NCBI GenBank assembly: GCA_036661515.1
Contig: JAVWYO010000016.1
Coordinates: forward strand, 1 to 30,234
DNA length: 30,234 nucleotides
DNA from: HGM05232 sp036661515
Lineage (GTDB): Bacteria; Bacteroidota; Bacteroidia; Bacteroidales; Muribaculaceae
Direction of reading: 5' to 3'
Position numbers and translations under genes: made by a program. Below are positions 1 through 8,779 of the stretch, piece by piece (position 1 is the stretch's first letter; every line of letters begins with the position of its first letter). A model generated the notes under the pieces. The model was not told the origin of the DNA. It saw nothing but the letters and a program-made list of their open reading frames with translations, and did not search any database.

Positions 1-5
1 TTTCG

Positions 6-36
6 TTGTGACACTACATTTAATTTCGTTATTTTG
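6..36 (+). promoter_or_regulatory. Possible Bacteroidota promoter for the MATE gene
   Basis: A TTG at 6-8 is followed after 20 nt by TTATTTTG at 29-36, one mismatch from the TAnnTTTG -7 consensus of Bacteroidota. It lies 21 nt before the ATG at 58. The match is imperfect, so this is a weak inference. Confidence 0.3.
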
Positions 37-57
37 TATTCTAAACTCATAATATAA

Positions 58-1431
58 ATGCAGGATAAATCCTCACCATTAATTTTAGGCACTCAGCCAA
101 TAGGCAAGCTTATCATACAATATTCAGTACCAGCAATTATTGCTATGACTGCGACATCATTATATAATATAATAGATAGTATTTTCATTGGTCGAGGAGT
201 TGGTGCGTTGGCAATTGCAGGATTGGCAATTACTTTTCCATTAATGAACTTAGTTATTGCTTTTTGTACAATAATAGCGACAGGAGGAGCCACAATTTGT
301 TCAATATTTTTAGGGCAACGAGATGAAAAGCGGGCATCTGAAGTACTAAATAATGTATTAACGCTGTGTATAATACATAGTTGTATATTTGGAGGCCTTA
401 CTCTTTTGTTTCTTAGACCAATCCTAATGTTTTTTGGAGCGACAGCAGGTACGGTAGATTATGCAGCTGATTTTATGGAAATAATCTTGATTGCTACACC
501 TATATCGTATATTTTTATAGGACTAAATAACATGATGCGTGCCACAGGATATCCTCGTAAAGCAATGATCTCGGCATTATTATCAGTTGCTGCAAATATA
601 ATATTAGCTCCAATATTTATTTTTGTATTTGATTGGGGTATTAGGGGTGCCGCATTTGCTACTATATGTAGCCAAGGATTAGCTTTAATATGGGTACTTC
701 AGCACTTTTTTAGTAAAAATAGTTTTATCCATTTTAAGCAAGGGCTTAAATGGATAGATTCACGAATTGTAAAACGTATTTATGGAATTGGATTATCACC
801 ATTTCTAATGAATGTGTGTGCTTGTATAGTTGTCATTTTTATAAACAAAGCATTATTAGTTACTGGTAAGGAATATGGAGATCTTGCAATAGGTGCTTTT
901 GGTATAATAAATCGTACAGCAATGCTATTTGTTATGATTGTGTTTGGCGTAACACAAGGAATGCAACCGATATTAGGATACAACTATGGTGCTAATCAAT
1001 GGGATAGAGTGAAAAAGACTTTAAAAATAGGTATCTATATTGGTGTGTCAATAACTACATTTGGTTGGATCGTTTGTGAATTGATGCCCGATGCTATAAG
1101 TAGTCTATTTACTACCGATAAGACTTTAATATCTATTGCAAATACAGGATTCCGTCTTTCCTTTATATTTTGGCCTTTAATAGGTGTACAAATGGTGATT
1201 CAGAACTTCTTCCAATCAATAGGTAAGCCCAAAATATCTATATTTTTATCATTAACACGCCAAATGATATTTTTATTGCCATTCCTATTAATATTCCCTG
1301 GCTTATGGGGTATAAATGGTGTATGGCTAAGTATGTCGGTTTCTGATGGATTAGCTTGTGTATTATCAATAGGGACTCTTATATATCAATATAAGATACT
1401 AAATGCTCGATTTAATTTAAAGACAGAATAG
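58..1431 (+). CDS. MATE family multidrug/metabolite exporter
   Basis: A 457-residue inner-membrane protein, almost entirely hydrophobic segments, of the length expected for a 12-helix MATE transporter. These proteins export cationic drugs or metabolites in exchange for Na+ or H+. The N-terminal half has the pattern typical of the MepA-like branch: PAIIAM near residue 25, YNIIDSIFIG near 41-50, then GQRDEKRA after the second helix. A similar repeat of helices follows in the C-terminal half, including GVTQGMQPILGYNYGA, a strong MATE signature. The ATG at 58 leaves a short charged N-terminus before helix 1. The gene is followed after 55 nt by mgsA on the same strand. The substrate cannot be told from sequence. 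The family assignment is firm. Confidence 0.93.
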   Translation: MQDKSSPLILGTQPIGKLIIQYSVPAIIAMTATSLYNIIDSIFIGRGVGALAIAGLAITFPLMNLVIAFCTIIATGGATICSIFLGQRDEKRASEVLNNVLTLCIIHSCIFGGLTLLFLRPILMFFGATAGTVDYAADFMEIILIATPISYIFIGLNNMMRATGYPRKAMISALLSVAANIILAPIFIFVFDWGIRGAAFATICSQGLALIWVLQHFFSKNSFIHFKQGLKWIDSRIVKRIYGIGLSPFLMNVCACIVVIFINKALLVTGKEYGDLAIGAFGIINRTAMLFVMIVFGVTQGMQPILGYNYGANQWDRVKKTLKIGIYIGVSITTFGWIVCELMPDAISSLFTTDKTLISIANTGFRLSFIFWPLIGVQMVIQNFFQSIGKPKISIFLSLTRQMIFLLPFLLIFPGLWGINGVWLSMSVSDGLACVLSIGTLIYQYKILNARFNLKTE

Positions 1432-1486
1432 ACAAAAACAGCTTAACGATTGTTATCACATTTATAATCATAAATACTCCACAAAA

Positions 1487-1933
1487 ATGAAAAAATTAAC
1501 TATCGCATTAGTAGCACATGATAAACGTAAAGCCGACATGGTTGAATGGGTTAAATATAATGCGACCCTTCTTTCAAAGCACATATTAATATGTACAGGG
1601 ACAACAGGTGGCTTAGTAAGAGATGCATTTAATGAACTTGGCGTAAGTGCAGAGGTCGTGTGTATGAGTTCTGGCCCTATGGGTGGTGATGCAGAAATTG
1701 CTGCAATGGTTGTACGTCATGAAATAGATTTAGCAATATTTCTTATTGATGATTTAAATGCTCAACCTCATGAAGCTGATATTCAAATGCTTCTTCGTCA
1801 ATGTCGACTTCATAACACGCCTATTGCTTGTAATCGTATAAGTGCTGATTTAATGATTTCGAGTCCTCTTTGGGACGATGAATCATATAAGCCACAAGTT
1901 CAAACATATGTTTCATTTCATCGCGAAGAATAA
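1487..1933 (+). CDS. mgsA: Methylglyoxal synthase
   Basis: A 148-residue cytosolic enzyme that converts dihydroxyacetone phosphate to methylglyoxal and phosphate, bypassing lower glycolysis when phosphate is short. Family landmarks are intact: AHD at residues 10-12, the phosphate-binding TGTTG at 37-41, SGPMGGD at 62-68 with the catalytic aspartate D68 (D71 in E. coli), and QPHEAD at 93-98 with H95 and D98. The length matches the family, and the ATG at 1487 starts directly before the first beta strand. The next gene begins 11 nt after the stop, so the two are probably co-transcribed. Its regulation is not visible. The identification is secure by motif. Confidence 0.96.
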   Translation: MKKLTIALVAHDKRKADMVEWVKYNATLLSKHILICTGTTGGLVRDAFNELGVSAEVVCMSSGPMGGDAEIAAMVVRHEIDLAIFLIDDLNAQPHEADIQMLLRQCRLHNTPIACNRISADLMISSPLWDDESYKPQVQTYVSFHREE

Positions 1934-1944
1934 GTATATATATT

Positions 1945-3510
1945 ATGATTAAAGAATTACAATTACGTGTTACTCCAGAGGTAGCTCATGATATATGCAA
2001 AGTGCAAGACTTTATTGCAAAATCTGAGAGAATAGACCCATCGACGATAAAGTTTGTAAAGATTATAAAGCGGTCTATTGATGCTCGTAAAAGTAATGTT
2101 ATCGTAAATTTAAAAGTTAATGTTTATATTGATGAATACCCTCAAGATATTTCTTTAATCACACCTGTTGTATATCCAAATGTTGCAGAGAAGACGTGTG
2201 TAATCATTGTTGGTGCTGGGCCTGCTGGCCTATTTGCTGCCCTTAGACTAATCGAATTAGGATTAAGGCCTATAATCTTTGAGAGAGGAAAAGATGTAAA
2301 TGAGCGTAGAAAAGATTTAGCTCGCATATCCCGAGAAGGTGTTGTTGATGAGCATTCTAATTATTGTTTTGGCGAAGGTGGCGCAGGTGCATATTCTGAT
2401 GGCAAACTTTATACACGAAGTAAAAAGAGGGGTTCGGTTGAACGAATATTAAATGTTTTATACCAGTTTGGTGCGTCTGAAGATGTTTTAATAGATGCAC
2501 ACCCACATATCGGTACCGATAAATTACCACAAGTTATTGAGAAAATAAGAAATCAAATCATACAGAGTGGGGGTGAGGTTCATTTCCAATCGCATGTAAC
2601 AGATATTATCATAAAAGGTAATGAAGCTATTGGCGTTAAATGTGCAAATGGGAAAGAATATAACGGTCAAGTAATTCTTGCAACAGGGCATTCAGCAAGA
2701 GATATTTATTATTTGTTAAACAAAAAGAATATAAAAATTGAGGCAAAGGGGATAGCTGTTGGTGTAAGACTTGAGCATCAGCAACATCTTATCGATTGTA
2801 TTCAGTATCACAATATTAATGGAAGAGGAAAATATCTTCCAGCTGCTGAATATAATTTCGTTACTCAAATTGATGGTAGAGGGGTGTATTCATTTTGTAT
2901 GTGCCCAGGTGGATTTGTGGTGCCAGCAGCGAGTGCTCCAGGTCAATTGGTAGTTAATGGAATGTCTCCTTCTAATAGAGGTACAAAATGGTCAAATTCA
3001 GGAATGGTTGTGGAGATATTGCCTGAAGATTTAGCCCAATATGATAAATATGGAGATTTAAAGGTTATGAAATTTCAAGAAGAACTTGAAAAAATAGCAT
3101 TTAATGAAGCTAACTGTACTCAACAAGCAGGTGCACAATGTATGCAAGATTTTGTTGAGGGAAAAGATTCTATATTATTGCCCGAATCATCTTATGCACC
3201 TGGAATTAGGCCATCAAGATTAGACAAATGGCTTCCTCCGTTTATTTCAAGTAGATTGCGTAAAGGCTTTAAAGTATTTGGCAATTCTGCAAAAGGATTC
3301 CTTACAAATGAAGCAATAGTGATAGGTGTCGAATCGAGAACTTCATCACCTGTGAGAATCCCAAGAGATATTGAAAAACTTCACCATATAGATATAAAAG
3401 GATTATATCCATGTGGTGAAGGTGCTGGTTATGCTGGAGGAATTGTTTCTGCGGCTATTGATGGCGAACGTTGTGCCGAGTCTATATTTTGTGAATTAAA
3501 ACAATCGTAG
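1945..3510 (+). CDS. FAD-dependent dehydrogenase of the COG2509 type
   Basis: A 521-residue cytosolic flavoprotein. The FAD-binding Rossmann motif GAGPAG lies at 90-95, followed by a conserved block FERGKDVNERRKD and then NYCFGEGGAGAYSDGKLYTR, which is diagnostic for the uncharacterised FAD-dependent dehydrogenase family COG2509. A C-terminal FAD motif GLYPCGEGAGYAGGI sits near residue 490. About 80 residues precede the Rossmann fold; this extra N-terminal domain is usual in the family. The substrate is unknown, and HI0933-like flavoproteins are the nearest described relatives. It follows mgsA by 11 nt. Its last 15 nt, including the TAG stop, overlap the end of the opposing flavodiiron gene. 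Confidence 0.88.
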   Translation: MIKELQLRVTPEVAHDICKVQDFIAKSERIDPSTIKFVKIIKRSIDARKSNVIVNLKVNVYIDEYPQDISLITPVVYPNVAEKTCVIIVGAGPAGLFAALRLIELGLRPIIFERGKDVNERRKDLARISREGVVDEHSNYCFGEGGAGAYSDGKLYTRSKKRGSVERILNVLYQFGASEDVLIDAHPHIGTDKLPQVIEKIRNQIIQSGGEVHFQSHVTDIIIKGNEAIGVKCANGKEYNGQVILATGHSARDIYYLLNKKNIKIEAKGIAVGVRLEHQQHLIDCIQYHNINGRGKYLPAAEYNFVTQIDGRGVYSFCMCPGGFVVPAASAPGQLVVNGMSPSNRGTKWSNSGMVVEILPEDLAQYDKYGDLKVMKFQEELEKIAFNEANCTQQAGAQCMQDFVEGKDSILLPESSYAPGIRPSRLDKWLPPFISSRLRKGFKVFGNSAKGFLTNEAIVIGVESRTSSPVRIPRDIEKLHHIDIKGLYPCGEGAGYAGGIVSAAIDGERCAESIFCELKQS

Positions 3511-4692
3511 TTCGTTTGCAAATGATTTTGCAAATAATTTAGCCTCAGCAACTTTATCTGAATTTATTGATTGCTTCATTTCAATGTTAGAGTCTAAAAA
3601 TCTAAGGCTCATCTTCTCGGTATAAGCCATAATTTTTTTTGTTATACCAGGAGCCCATGTGTATGAGCCAAATGTTGCAAACAATTTATTCTTTAATTCA
3701 CGAGTTTGCATTGCAAATAATAAAGATTCAAGAGGAGGGAATACGCCATTTGAATAAGTAGGGCCTCCAACAATAACACCTTTATAACGACATATATCAC
3801 TTAAAATGTGAGATAGTGAACCATTTGATAAATTATAAATCTTAATAGTCTTTATACCTTCTTCTGCAAGTTGACGGGCAATAACATCAACAACTTCTTC
3901 GGTATTACCATACATACTACCATATGCTATTACAACACCATTTTCACCAATATTTTTGCTTAACGTATCATAGATATCCATTATGCGATTAAGATGCACA
4001 TGCCACACAGGACCATGAGTTGAACAAATATAATCAAGTTTTATATCCTTAATTTTAGCAAGAGCTTTCTGTACGAAATTGGAATATTTAGCAACTATAT
4101 TAGAATAATAGCGATACATTTCAGGAATGAATGGCTCAATGTCCATTTCATCATCAACTATACCACCATTTAATGCGCCAAAACAGCCAAAGGCATCTCC
4201 ACTGAAAAGTGATGCAGAACTTCTTTCGTAAGTCATCATTGTTTCTGGCCAGTGTATCATAGGAGTCATTATAAAATCAAGGATTTTCCCTGCACCAAGA
4301 TCAATAGTTTCTCTATCTTTAATCTCTACAACATTATCAGTTATTCCGTAAAACCCTTTAATCATATCAGCAGTTTTATTGTTTCCTATAATTTTAATGT
4401 TAGGAAAACGATCTTTGATAATTTGTATAGAACCAGAATGGTCAGGTTCCATGTGATTTATAATTAAATAATCAATGCTTGCATTACCAATAATATTAGT
4501 AATGTTATTTAGAAACTTTATACTCTGTGAAACATGTACGGTATCAATTAATGCAATTTTATCACTTCCTTTAATGATATAAGAATTATAAGATACTCCA
4601 AGAGGAAGAGCCCAAAGTCCTTCAAAACAACTACTTGTCCTATCGTTTACTCCAACGTAGAAAATATTATGACTAATTTCAGCTATATTCAT
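3496..4692 (-). CDS. fprA: A-type flavodiiron protein (O2/NO reductase)
   Basis: A 398-residue cytosolic protein of two domains. Residues 1-245 form a metallo-beta-lactamase-like fold with the diiron ligands visible: H80-x-E82-x-D84 (NHMEPDHSG), H147, D166 (SGDAFG) and H226 (STHGPVW). Residues 253-395 form a flavodoxin domain that binds FMN, starting at IAYGSMYGNTEE. Enzymes of this build reduce oxygen to water or nitric oxide to nitrous oxide, protecting anaerobes from brief exposure. There is no C-terminal rubredoxin, so an external electron donor is needed. It follows nspC by 49 nt and is probably the last gene of the pcrA-nspC-fprA run. The TAA stop lies inside the opposing dehydrogenase gene. 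Oxygen versus NO preference cannot be read from sequence. Confidence 0.94.
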   Translation of the reverse strand: MNIAEISHNIFYVGVNDRTSSCFEGLWALPLGVSYNSYIIKGSDKIALIDTVHVSQSIKFLNNITNIIGNASIDYLIINHMEPDHSGSIQIIKDRFPNIKIIGNNKTADMIKGFYGITDNVVEIKDRETIDLGAGKILDFIMTPMIHWPETMMTYERSSASLFSGDAFGCFGALNGGIVDDEMDIEPFIPEMYRYYSNIVAKYSNFVQKALAKIKDIKLDYICSTHGPVWHVHLNRIMDIYDTLSKNIGENGVVIAYGSMYGNTEEVVDVIARQLAEEGIKTIKIYNLSNGSLSHILSDICRYKGVIVGGPTYSNGVFPPLESLLFAMQTRELKNKLFATFGSYTWAPGITKKIMAYTEKMSLRFLDSNIEMKQSINSDKVAEAKLFAKSFANELRLF

Positions 4693-4741
4693 TTTTAAAA
4701 TTTTATATATTATGTAACAATTTATGTTGGATATGAGTTCT

Positions 4742-5890
4742 TCAACTCATTCTGTTTTTATAGTCTTTGTATGAAAATTCACGAAGGAGGTCGACGGTTC
4801 CATCAATGTGTTTAAATAATATTGATGGGTGTTGAATGCCATTAAACATATTTGTTTTAACTGTGGTATAATGATTCATATCTTCAAAAATAAGTTGATC
4901 ACCTATTTTTAATTCTTCATCAAAGCTCCAATCGCCAATAAAGTCGCCACTTAGACATGAATTTCCTCCTATTCGATAAGTTGGCCAGTTTGAATTGACT
5001 TCATTTAAAGCTCCAGATATGGTGGGCTTATAAGGCATTTCAAGGCAATCAGGCATGTGGCAAGCAAAAGAAACATCTACGATTGCCGTTGTTATGCCTT
5101 GATTAGTTACTATATCTACTACTGAAGAGACCAAATCACCAGTTTGCCAAGTAAATGCACTACCGGGTTCCATTATGATATGTAAATTAGGATACTTATT
5201 TTTAAAGCATTTTAATATTTCGATTAGATGATTTATATTGTAATCACTGCGTGTCATTAAATGCCCTCCGCCCATATTTATCCACTTGAGTTGAGGTAGA
5301 AATTTGCCAAACTTTTCTTCCACAGCTGTAAGTACTTTTTCCAAATCATAAGATGATGATTCGCAAAGAGCATGAAAATGGAATCCCTCAATTCCCATTG
5401 GTAGCTCTTTCCCAATAAATTCAGCAGTAACACCAAAACGAGATCCTGGAGTACACGGATTATAAATATCAGTATCAATAATTGAGCATTGAGGATTAAT
5501 GCGAAGACCACAACTTACTTTTTGATCAGGATTAGTACTATTGTATTCTTTTACAATCGCTTGAAAGCGATTAAATTGCTGTATAGAATTAAATGTTATA
5601 TGAGTACTACCATTAAGATACTCAATGATACTTTCATCGGTGTAAGCAGGGCAATATGTGTGCGTTTTTTTTTGCAGTTCTTCTACTCCAAGAAGCATTT
5701 CATTAATAGAACTTGCAGTAGATGATATTCCATACTCTCGCATAACATGAAATGTTTTCCATAAGGCATTGGCCTTAAATGCCATAATTATTTCAACATC
5801 AGCTTCATGACTAACACGTGATATTATATCAAGGTTATGACGTAATTTCTCTTCAAATACAATATAATATGGAGTTTTTATTTTTTTCAT
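4742..5890 (-). CDS. nspC: Carboxynorspermidine/carboxyspermidine decarboxylase
   Basis: A 382-residue PLP enzyme of the alanine-racemase-fold decarboxylases. It removes CO2 from carboxyspermidine (or carboxynorspermidine) in the alternative polyamine route used by many gut Bacteroidota. The PLP lysine is K39 in AFKANALWKTF. Further fold marks are HFHALCE at 171-177, MGGGH at 206-210, EPGSAF at 241-246 and the active-site cysteine segment NSCLSGDFIGD with C312 and D316. The length fits NspC. The ATG at 5890 is 6 nt beyond the helicase stop, which implies co-transcription. The partner carboxyspermidine dehydrogenase is not in this window. A run of nine A in the coding strand (5665-5673) encodes part of QKK. 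Confidence 0.93.
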   Translation of the reverse strand: MKKIKTPYYIVFEEKLRHNLDIISRVSHEADVEIIMAFKANALWKTFHVMREYGISSTASSINEMLLGVEELQKKTHTYCPAYTDESIIEYLNGSTHITFNSIQQFNRFQAIVKEYNSTNPDQKVSCGLRINPQCSIIDTDIYNPCTPGSRFGVTAEFIGKELPMGIEGFHFHALCESSSYDLEKVLTAVEEKFGKFLPQLKWINMGGGHLMTRSDYNINHLIEILKCFKNKYPNLHIIMEPGSAFTWQTGDLVSSVVDIVTNQGITTAIVDVSFACHMPDCLEMPYKPTISGALNEVNSNWPTYRIGGNSCLSGDFIGDWSFDEELKIGDQLIFEDMNHYTTVKTNMFNGIQHPSILFKHIDGTVDLLREFSYKDYKNRMS

Positions 5891-5896
5891 TATTAT

Positions 5897-8185
5897 CTAA
5901 GAATTTATTATTTCAAATTTAGCAAACTTAAGTAATAGTTTTTTTACGCCAATATTTTCAAAGTCTACTGTAATTTTTGCATCAAGATTCTGTGATTCTA
6001 TGGATTCTATAATTCCAAGTCCAAAACGTGAGTGACTTACTTTCATACCAACACTTACCTCTGATTTATCATGTAATGTAAATTCGCCATTGAGGTCGAT
6101 TGTGGGATTATTGGAATTAGTGTTATAGTCATTTTTCGCAGCTATTTTATTATATGTTGCTACTTGATTAATATGCCTTTCTTTATTGCTACCGTAGTCT
6201 GATGATGATGTTTGTGTCAGTCTTAAATATATTGGGTCTATCTCACGAATGAATCGACTCATAGAGCAGGATTTAGTTTGACCGTTAAAGAAACGAGAGG
6301 TTGCAAATGTCAATATACAATTTATCTTTGCACGTGTGATTGCGACATACATTAATCGTCGTTCTTCCTCAATACCACTTATGGTATCATTATTCATTCC
6401 CGAAGGAAACAAATCTTCTTCTACACCTACAATAATAACATTTTTAAATTCAAGTCCTTTTGCTGCGTGAACAGTCATAAGTGTAACATGTGTCCCTTCG
6501 TCAGCTTCGTTTTCATTATCTTGGTCAGTTGCAAGGGATACTTCTGAAAGAAAATTAGAAAGATATATGTTATCTTCAAGTCCTTCTTCAATATTTGATA
6601 TGACAAATTCTTGAATACCATTTAGAAGTTCTTGTAAGTTCTCTTGTTTGCTTATATTTTCAGGTGTATTTTCTGTATATAATATTGATAATATTTTTGA
6701 TGAAGAAAATAGATTACGAGCCAATTCAAATGCATCAGCCTTATCTTCGTTCAACGCAATGAACGATTTAATCATAGTCGTAAATTCTTCTAATTTACGA
6801 AGAGTCCCATTATTTATATTTAGATTATATAATTTTGGTTCACAAATAACATTCCACATACTCGTATTGTTAAGTATTGCAGATTGTTGAATTTTCCCAA
6901 CTGTCGTGTCACCAATTCCTCGTGCAGGATAATTAATTATGCGTCGCAATGCTTCATCATCATCACAATTTACCGTAAGACGAAAGTATGATATTGCATC
7001 TTTTATCTCTTTTCGTTGATAAAACGAGAGCCCACCATATATACGATATGGAATATTACGTTTCCTTAGAGCTTCCTCCAGCACTCGCGATTGAGCATTA
7101 GTGCGATAAAGGATAGCAAACTCATCGTATAAATCAGATTGACTAATCTTTAATTCCACAATCTTATTAGCAACTACATAACTCTCTTCATATTCTGAAT
7201 ATGACTGCATTACGGGTATTTTATCTCCAATATCATTATTGGAAAAAATATTCTTTGGTATCTGCTGAGTATTCTTAGCTATGAGGCTATTAGCAGCATT
7301 TATTATTGTCTGTGTTGACCTATAATTTTGTTCAAGTTTAAATGTTTTTAATTTTGGATAGCTCTTTTTGAGATTTAAAATATTACTAATATTTGCTCCT
7401 CGAAATGAATAAATGCTTTGGGCATCGTCACCTACAACACAAATATGATTATTACCTTGACTTAGTTGTGATACTATAAGATGTTGAGCAAAATTAGTGT
7501 CTTGATATTCATCGACAAGTATATATTTAAAAAATTCTTGATATTTTTTTAGAACATCAGGATTATCTCGTAACAAAATATTAGTATAAAATAATAAATC
7601 ATCAAAGTCCATTGCACCAGCTATGCGGCACCGATTCCAATAAGCATTGTATATTGCATATGTCTTGGGACGATTTGCATAATTATCATTGGCACGAAGA
7701 TTTGCATCACTCTCATAATTAACAGGAGAAATCAATGAATTCTTTAAATTCGATATATGCGATTGTAATGATGATGGCTTATATATCTTATCATCAAGTT
7801 GCATATCTTTGACAATCATTTTAATAAGAGACTTAGAATCGGCACTATCGTATATGGTAAAGTCCTTTTTAAATCCAATCTTATCGGCGTTGTAACGTAA
7901 TATACGTGAAAAAATTGAGTGAAAAGTTCCCATCCAAAGATGTGAAGCAGTTGTGTCGCCAACGAGTTGTGAAATGCGCTCTTTCATCTCACGAGCAGCT
8001 TTATTTGTAAAAGTGAGTGCTAATATCCTATGTGGATCATATCCAAGATTAAGCAGATGTATAATTTTATACGTTAGTACACGTGTCTTACCCGATCCAG
8101 CGCCAGCAATTACTAAAGATGGACCTTCGTTATATAATACAGCTTCACGTTGCTGATCATTTAATTTAGCTATATATTCTTCCAA
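5897..8185 (-). CDS. pcrA: UvrD/PcrA-type superfamily 1 DNA helicase, TTG start
   Basis: A 762-residue ATP-dependent 3'-5' DNA helicase for repair and replication. In order: LNDQQREAV (Q motif, 8-16), Walker A AGAGSGKT (27-34), LTFTNKAAREM (57-67), Walker B DEYQDTN (225-231), GDDAQSIYSFRGA (252-264), LEQNYRS (284-290), VHAAKGLEF in the second RecA domain, then a C-terminal Tudor-like segment VGMKVSHSRFGLGIIE typical of PcrA/UvrD. The start is TTG at 8185: an in-frame TAA lies two codons upstream, and the conserved LNxxQ at residue 8 leaves no later start. A well-formed promoter lies just upstream. It leads the run into nspC and fprA. PcrA and UvrD cannot be separated by eye. Confidence 0.94.
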   Translation of the reverse strand: MEEYIAKLNDQQREAVLYNEGPSLVIAGAGSGKTRVLTYKIIHLLNLGYDPHRILALTFTNKAAREMKERISQLVGDTTASHLWMGTFHSIFSRILRYNADKIGFKKDFTIYDSADSKSLIKMIVKDMQLDDKIYKPSSLQSHISNLKNSLISPVNYESDANLRANDNYANRPKTYAIYNAYWNRCRIAGAMDFDDLLFYTNILLRDNPDVLKKYQEFFKYILVDEYQDTNFAQHLIVSQLSQGNNHICVVGDDAQSIYSFRGANISNILNLKKSYPKLKTFKLEQNYRSTQTIINAANSLIAKNTQQIPKNIFSNNDIGDKIPVMQSYSEYEESYVVANKIVELKISQSDLYDEFAILYRTNAQSRVLEEALRKRNIPYRIYGGLSFYQRKEIKDAISYFRLTVNCDDDEALRRIINYPARGIGDTTVGKIQQSAILNNTSMWNVICEPKLYNLNINNGTLRKLEEFTTMIKSFIALNEDKADAFELARNLFSSSKILSILYTENTPENISKQENLQELLNGIQEFVISNIEEGLEDNIYLSNFLSEVSLATDQDNENEADEGTHVTLMTVHAAKGLEFKNVIIVGVEEDLFPSGMNNDTISGIEEERRLMYVAITRAKINCILTFATSRFFNGQTKSCSMSRFIREIDPIYLRLTQTSSSDYGSNKERHINQVATYNKIAAKNDYNTNSNNPTIDLNGEFTLHDKSEVSVGMKVSHSRFGLGIIESIESQNLDAKITVDFENIGVKKLLLKFAKFEIINS

Positions 8186-8209
8186 TTTTTAAGAATTTCA
8201 TTTATTATG

Positions 8210-8240
8210 TAAAGATACAGCAAACCAAAGAGATTACAAA
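8210..8240 (-). promoter_or_regulatory. Bacteroidota-type promoter of pcrA-nspC-fprA
   Basis: On the minus strand TTTG (8240-8237) is followed by exactly 19 nt and TATCTTTA (8217-8210), one mismatch from TAnnTTTG. Transcription would begin near 8203, about 18 nt before the TTG start of pcrA. The -33 element is only 6 nt past the stop codon of the preceding gene. Confidence 0.55.
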
Positions 8241-8245
8241 TTTTA

Positions 8246-8692
8246 TTATAATTGCGAGTAATTTGGAATCTCAGTTAGAAACTCATAGGTAGAATTTATG
8301 TAGTCTATTTTACAACAATAATGGATAATACCATTAGAAACAATTAGGTATTTAGCCCGCATAACCATATTATAACGTGCTATTTGGTCAAAAACTTTCT
8401 GTGTAACTTCTATCGATGGAGCTTTATATTCAACAATGACAAAAGGAAGTCCTTCTCTATCTGAAACCAATGTGTCACAACGACGTTTTATACCATTTTG
8501 AACAAGTGATACCTCATTATCCATTAATCCTGCTGGGAATTTTTTATCATTGATAAGATATAATATAAAGTTTTGACGCACCCATTCCTCAGGTGTTAAA
8601 GCAACAAATTTCTTACGTAACTCATCAAATATTTGATAAGAATTGTCTGTCTTTTTTATTTTAAATTCTCTTGGAGGCAAGTTTAGTTGCAT
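8246..8692 (-). CDS. Orphan HsdR N-terminal (PD-(D/E)xK nuclease-like) domain protein
   Basis: A 148-residue soluble protein made of only one domain, resembling the N-terminal nuclease domain of type I restriction R subunits (HSDR_N family). The likely catalytic pattern is visible: E60, then D73 in RRCDTLV, then E88-Y-K90 in VIVEYKAP, followed by QIARYN near 103-108, where such nucleases carry a conserved Q. No methylase, specificity or helicase subunit lies nearby, so this is not a restriction system. It diverges from holA with 87 nt between the starts. From memory this gene pair is widespread in Bacteroidota, which points to a housekeeping DNA role, but the function is unknown. Whether the nuclease site is active is not shown. 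Confidence 0.82.
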   Translation of the reverse strand: MQLNLPPREFKIKKTDNSYQIFDELRKKFVALTPEEWVRQNFILYLINDKKFPAGLMDNEVSLVQNGIKRRCDTLVSDREGLPFVIVEYKAPSIEVTQKVFDQIARYNMVMRAKYLIVSNGIIHYCCKIDYINSTYEFLTEIPNYSQL

Positions 8693-8708
8693 TTGATTGC
8701 TGTATTTG

Positions 8709-8739
8709 CTTGAAATCTGAATGATAATATGTAAATTTA
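8709..8739 (+). promoter_or_regulatory. Candidate promoter of holA
   Basis: CTTG at 8709-8712, 19 nt, then TAAATTTA at 8732-8739 (one mismatch from TAnnTTTG). Transcription would start near 8746, about 35 nt before the ATG. The -7 element sits inside a perfect 10-bp palindrome at 8731-8740. Confidence 0.45.
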
Positions 8740-8742
8740 CTT

Positions 8743-8750
8743 CAAAATTA
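8743..8750 (-). promoter_or_regulatory. Candidate -7 element for the HsdR-N-like gene
   Basis: Read on the minus strand, TAATTTTG is a perfect TAnnTTTG box, about 50 nt from the ATG at 8692. No TTTG is seen at the expected -33 distance. It faces the holA -7 box with three bases between them. Confidence 0.35.
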
Positions 8751-8779
8751 CATATATTCTATTATTTACATCATATAAT

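Noticed and set aside
1432..1486. Separate promoter for mgsA
   Set aside because: The best candidate has an 18-nt spacer and several mismatches in the -7 box, so I cannot tell it from chance.
8246..8692. A type I restriction-modification system
   Set aside because: Only the N-terminal nuclease-like domain is present. There is no helicase part, methylase or specificity subunit in the window.
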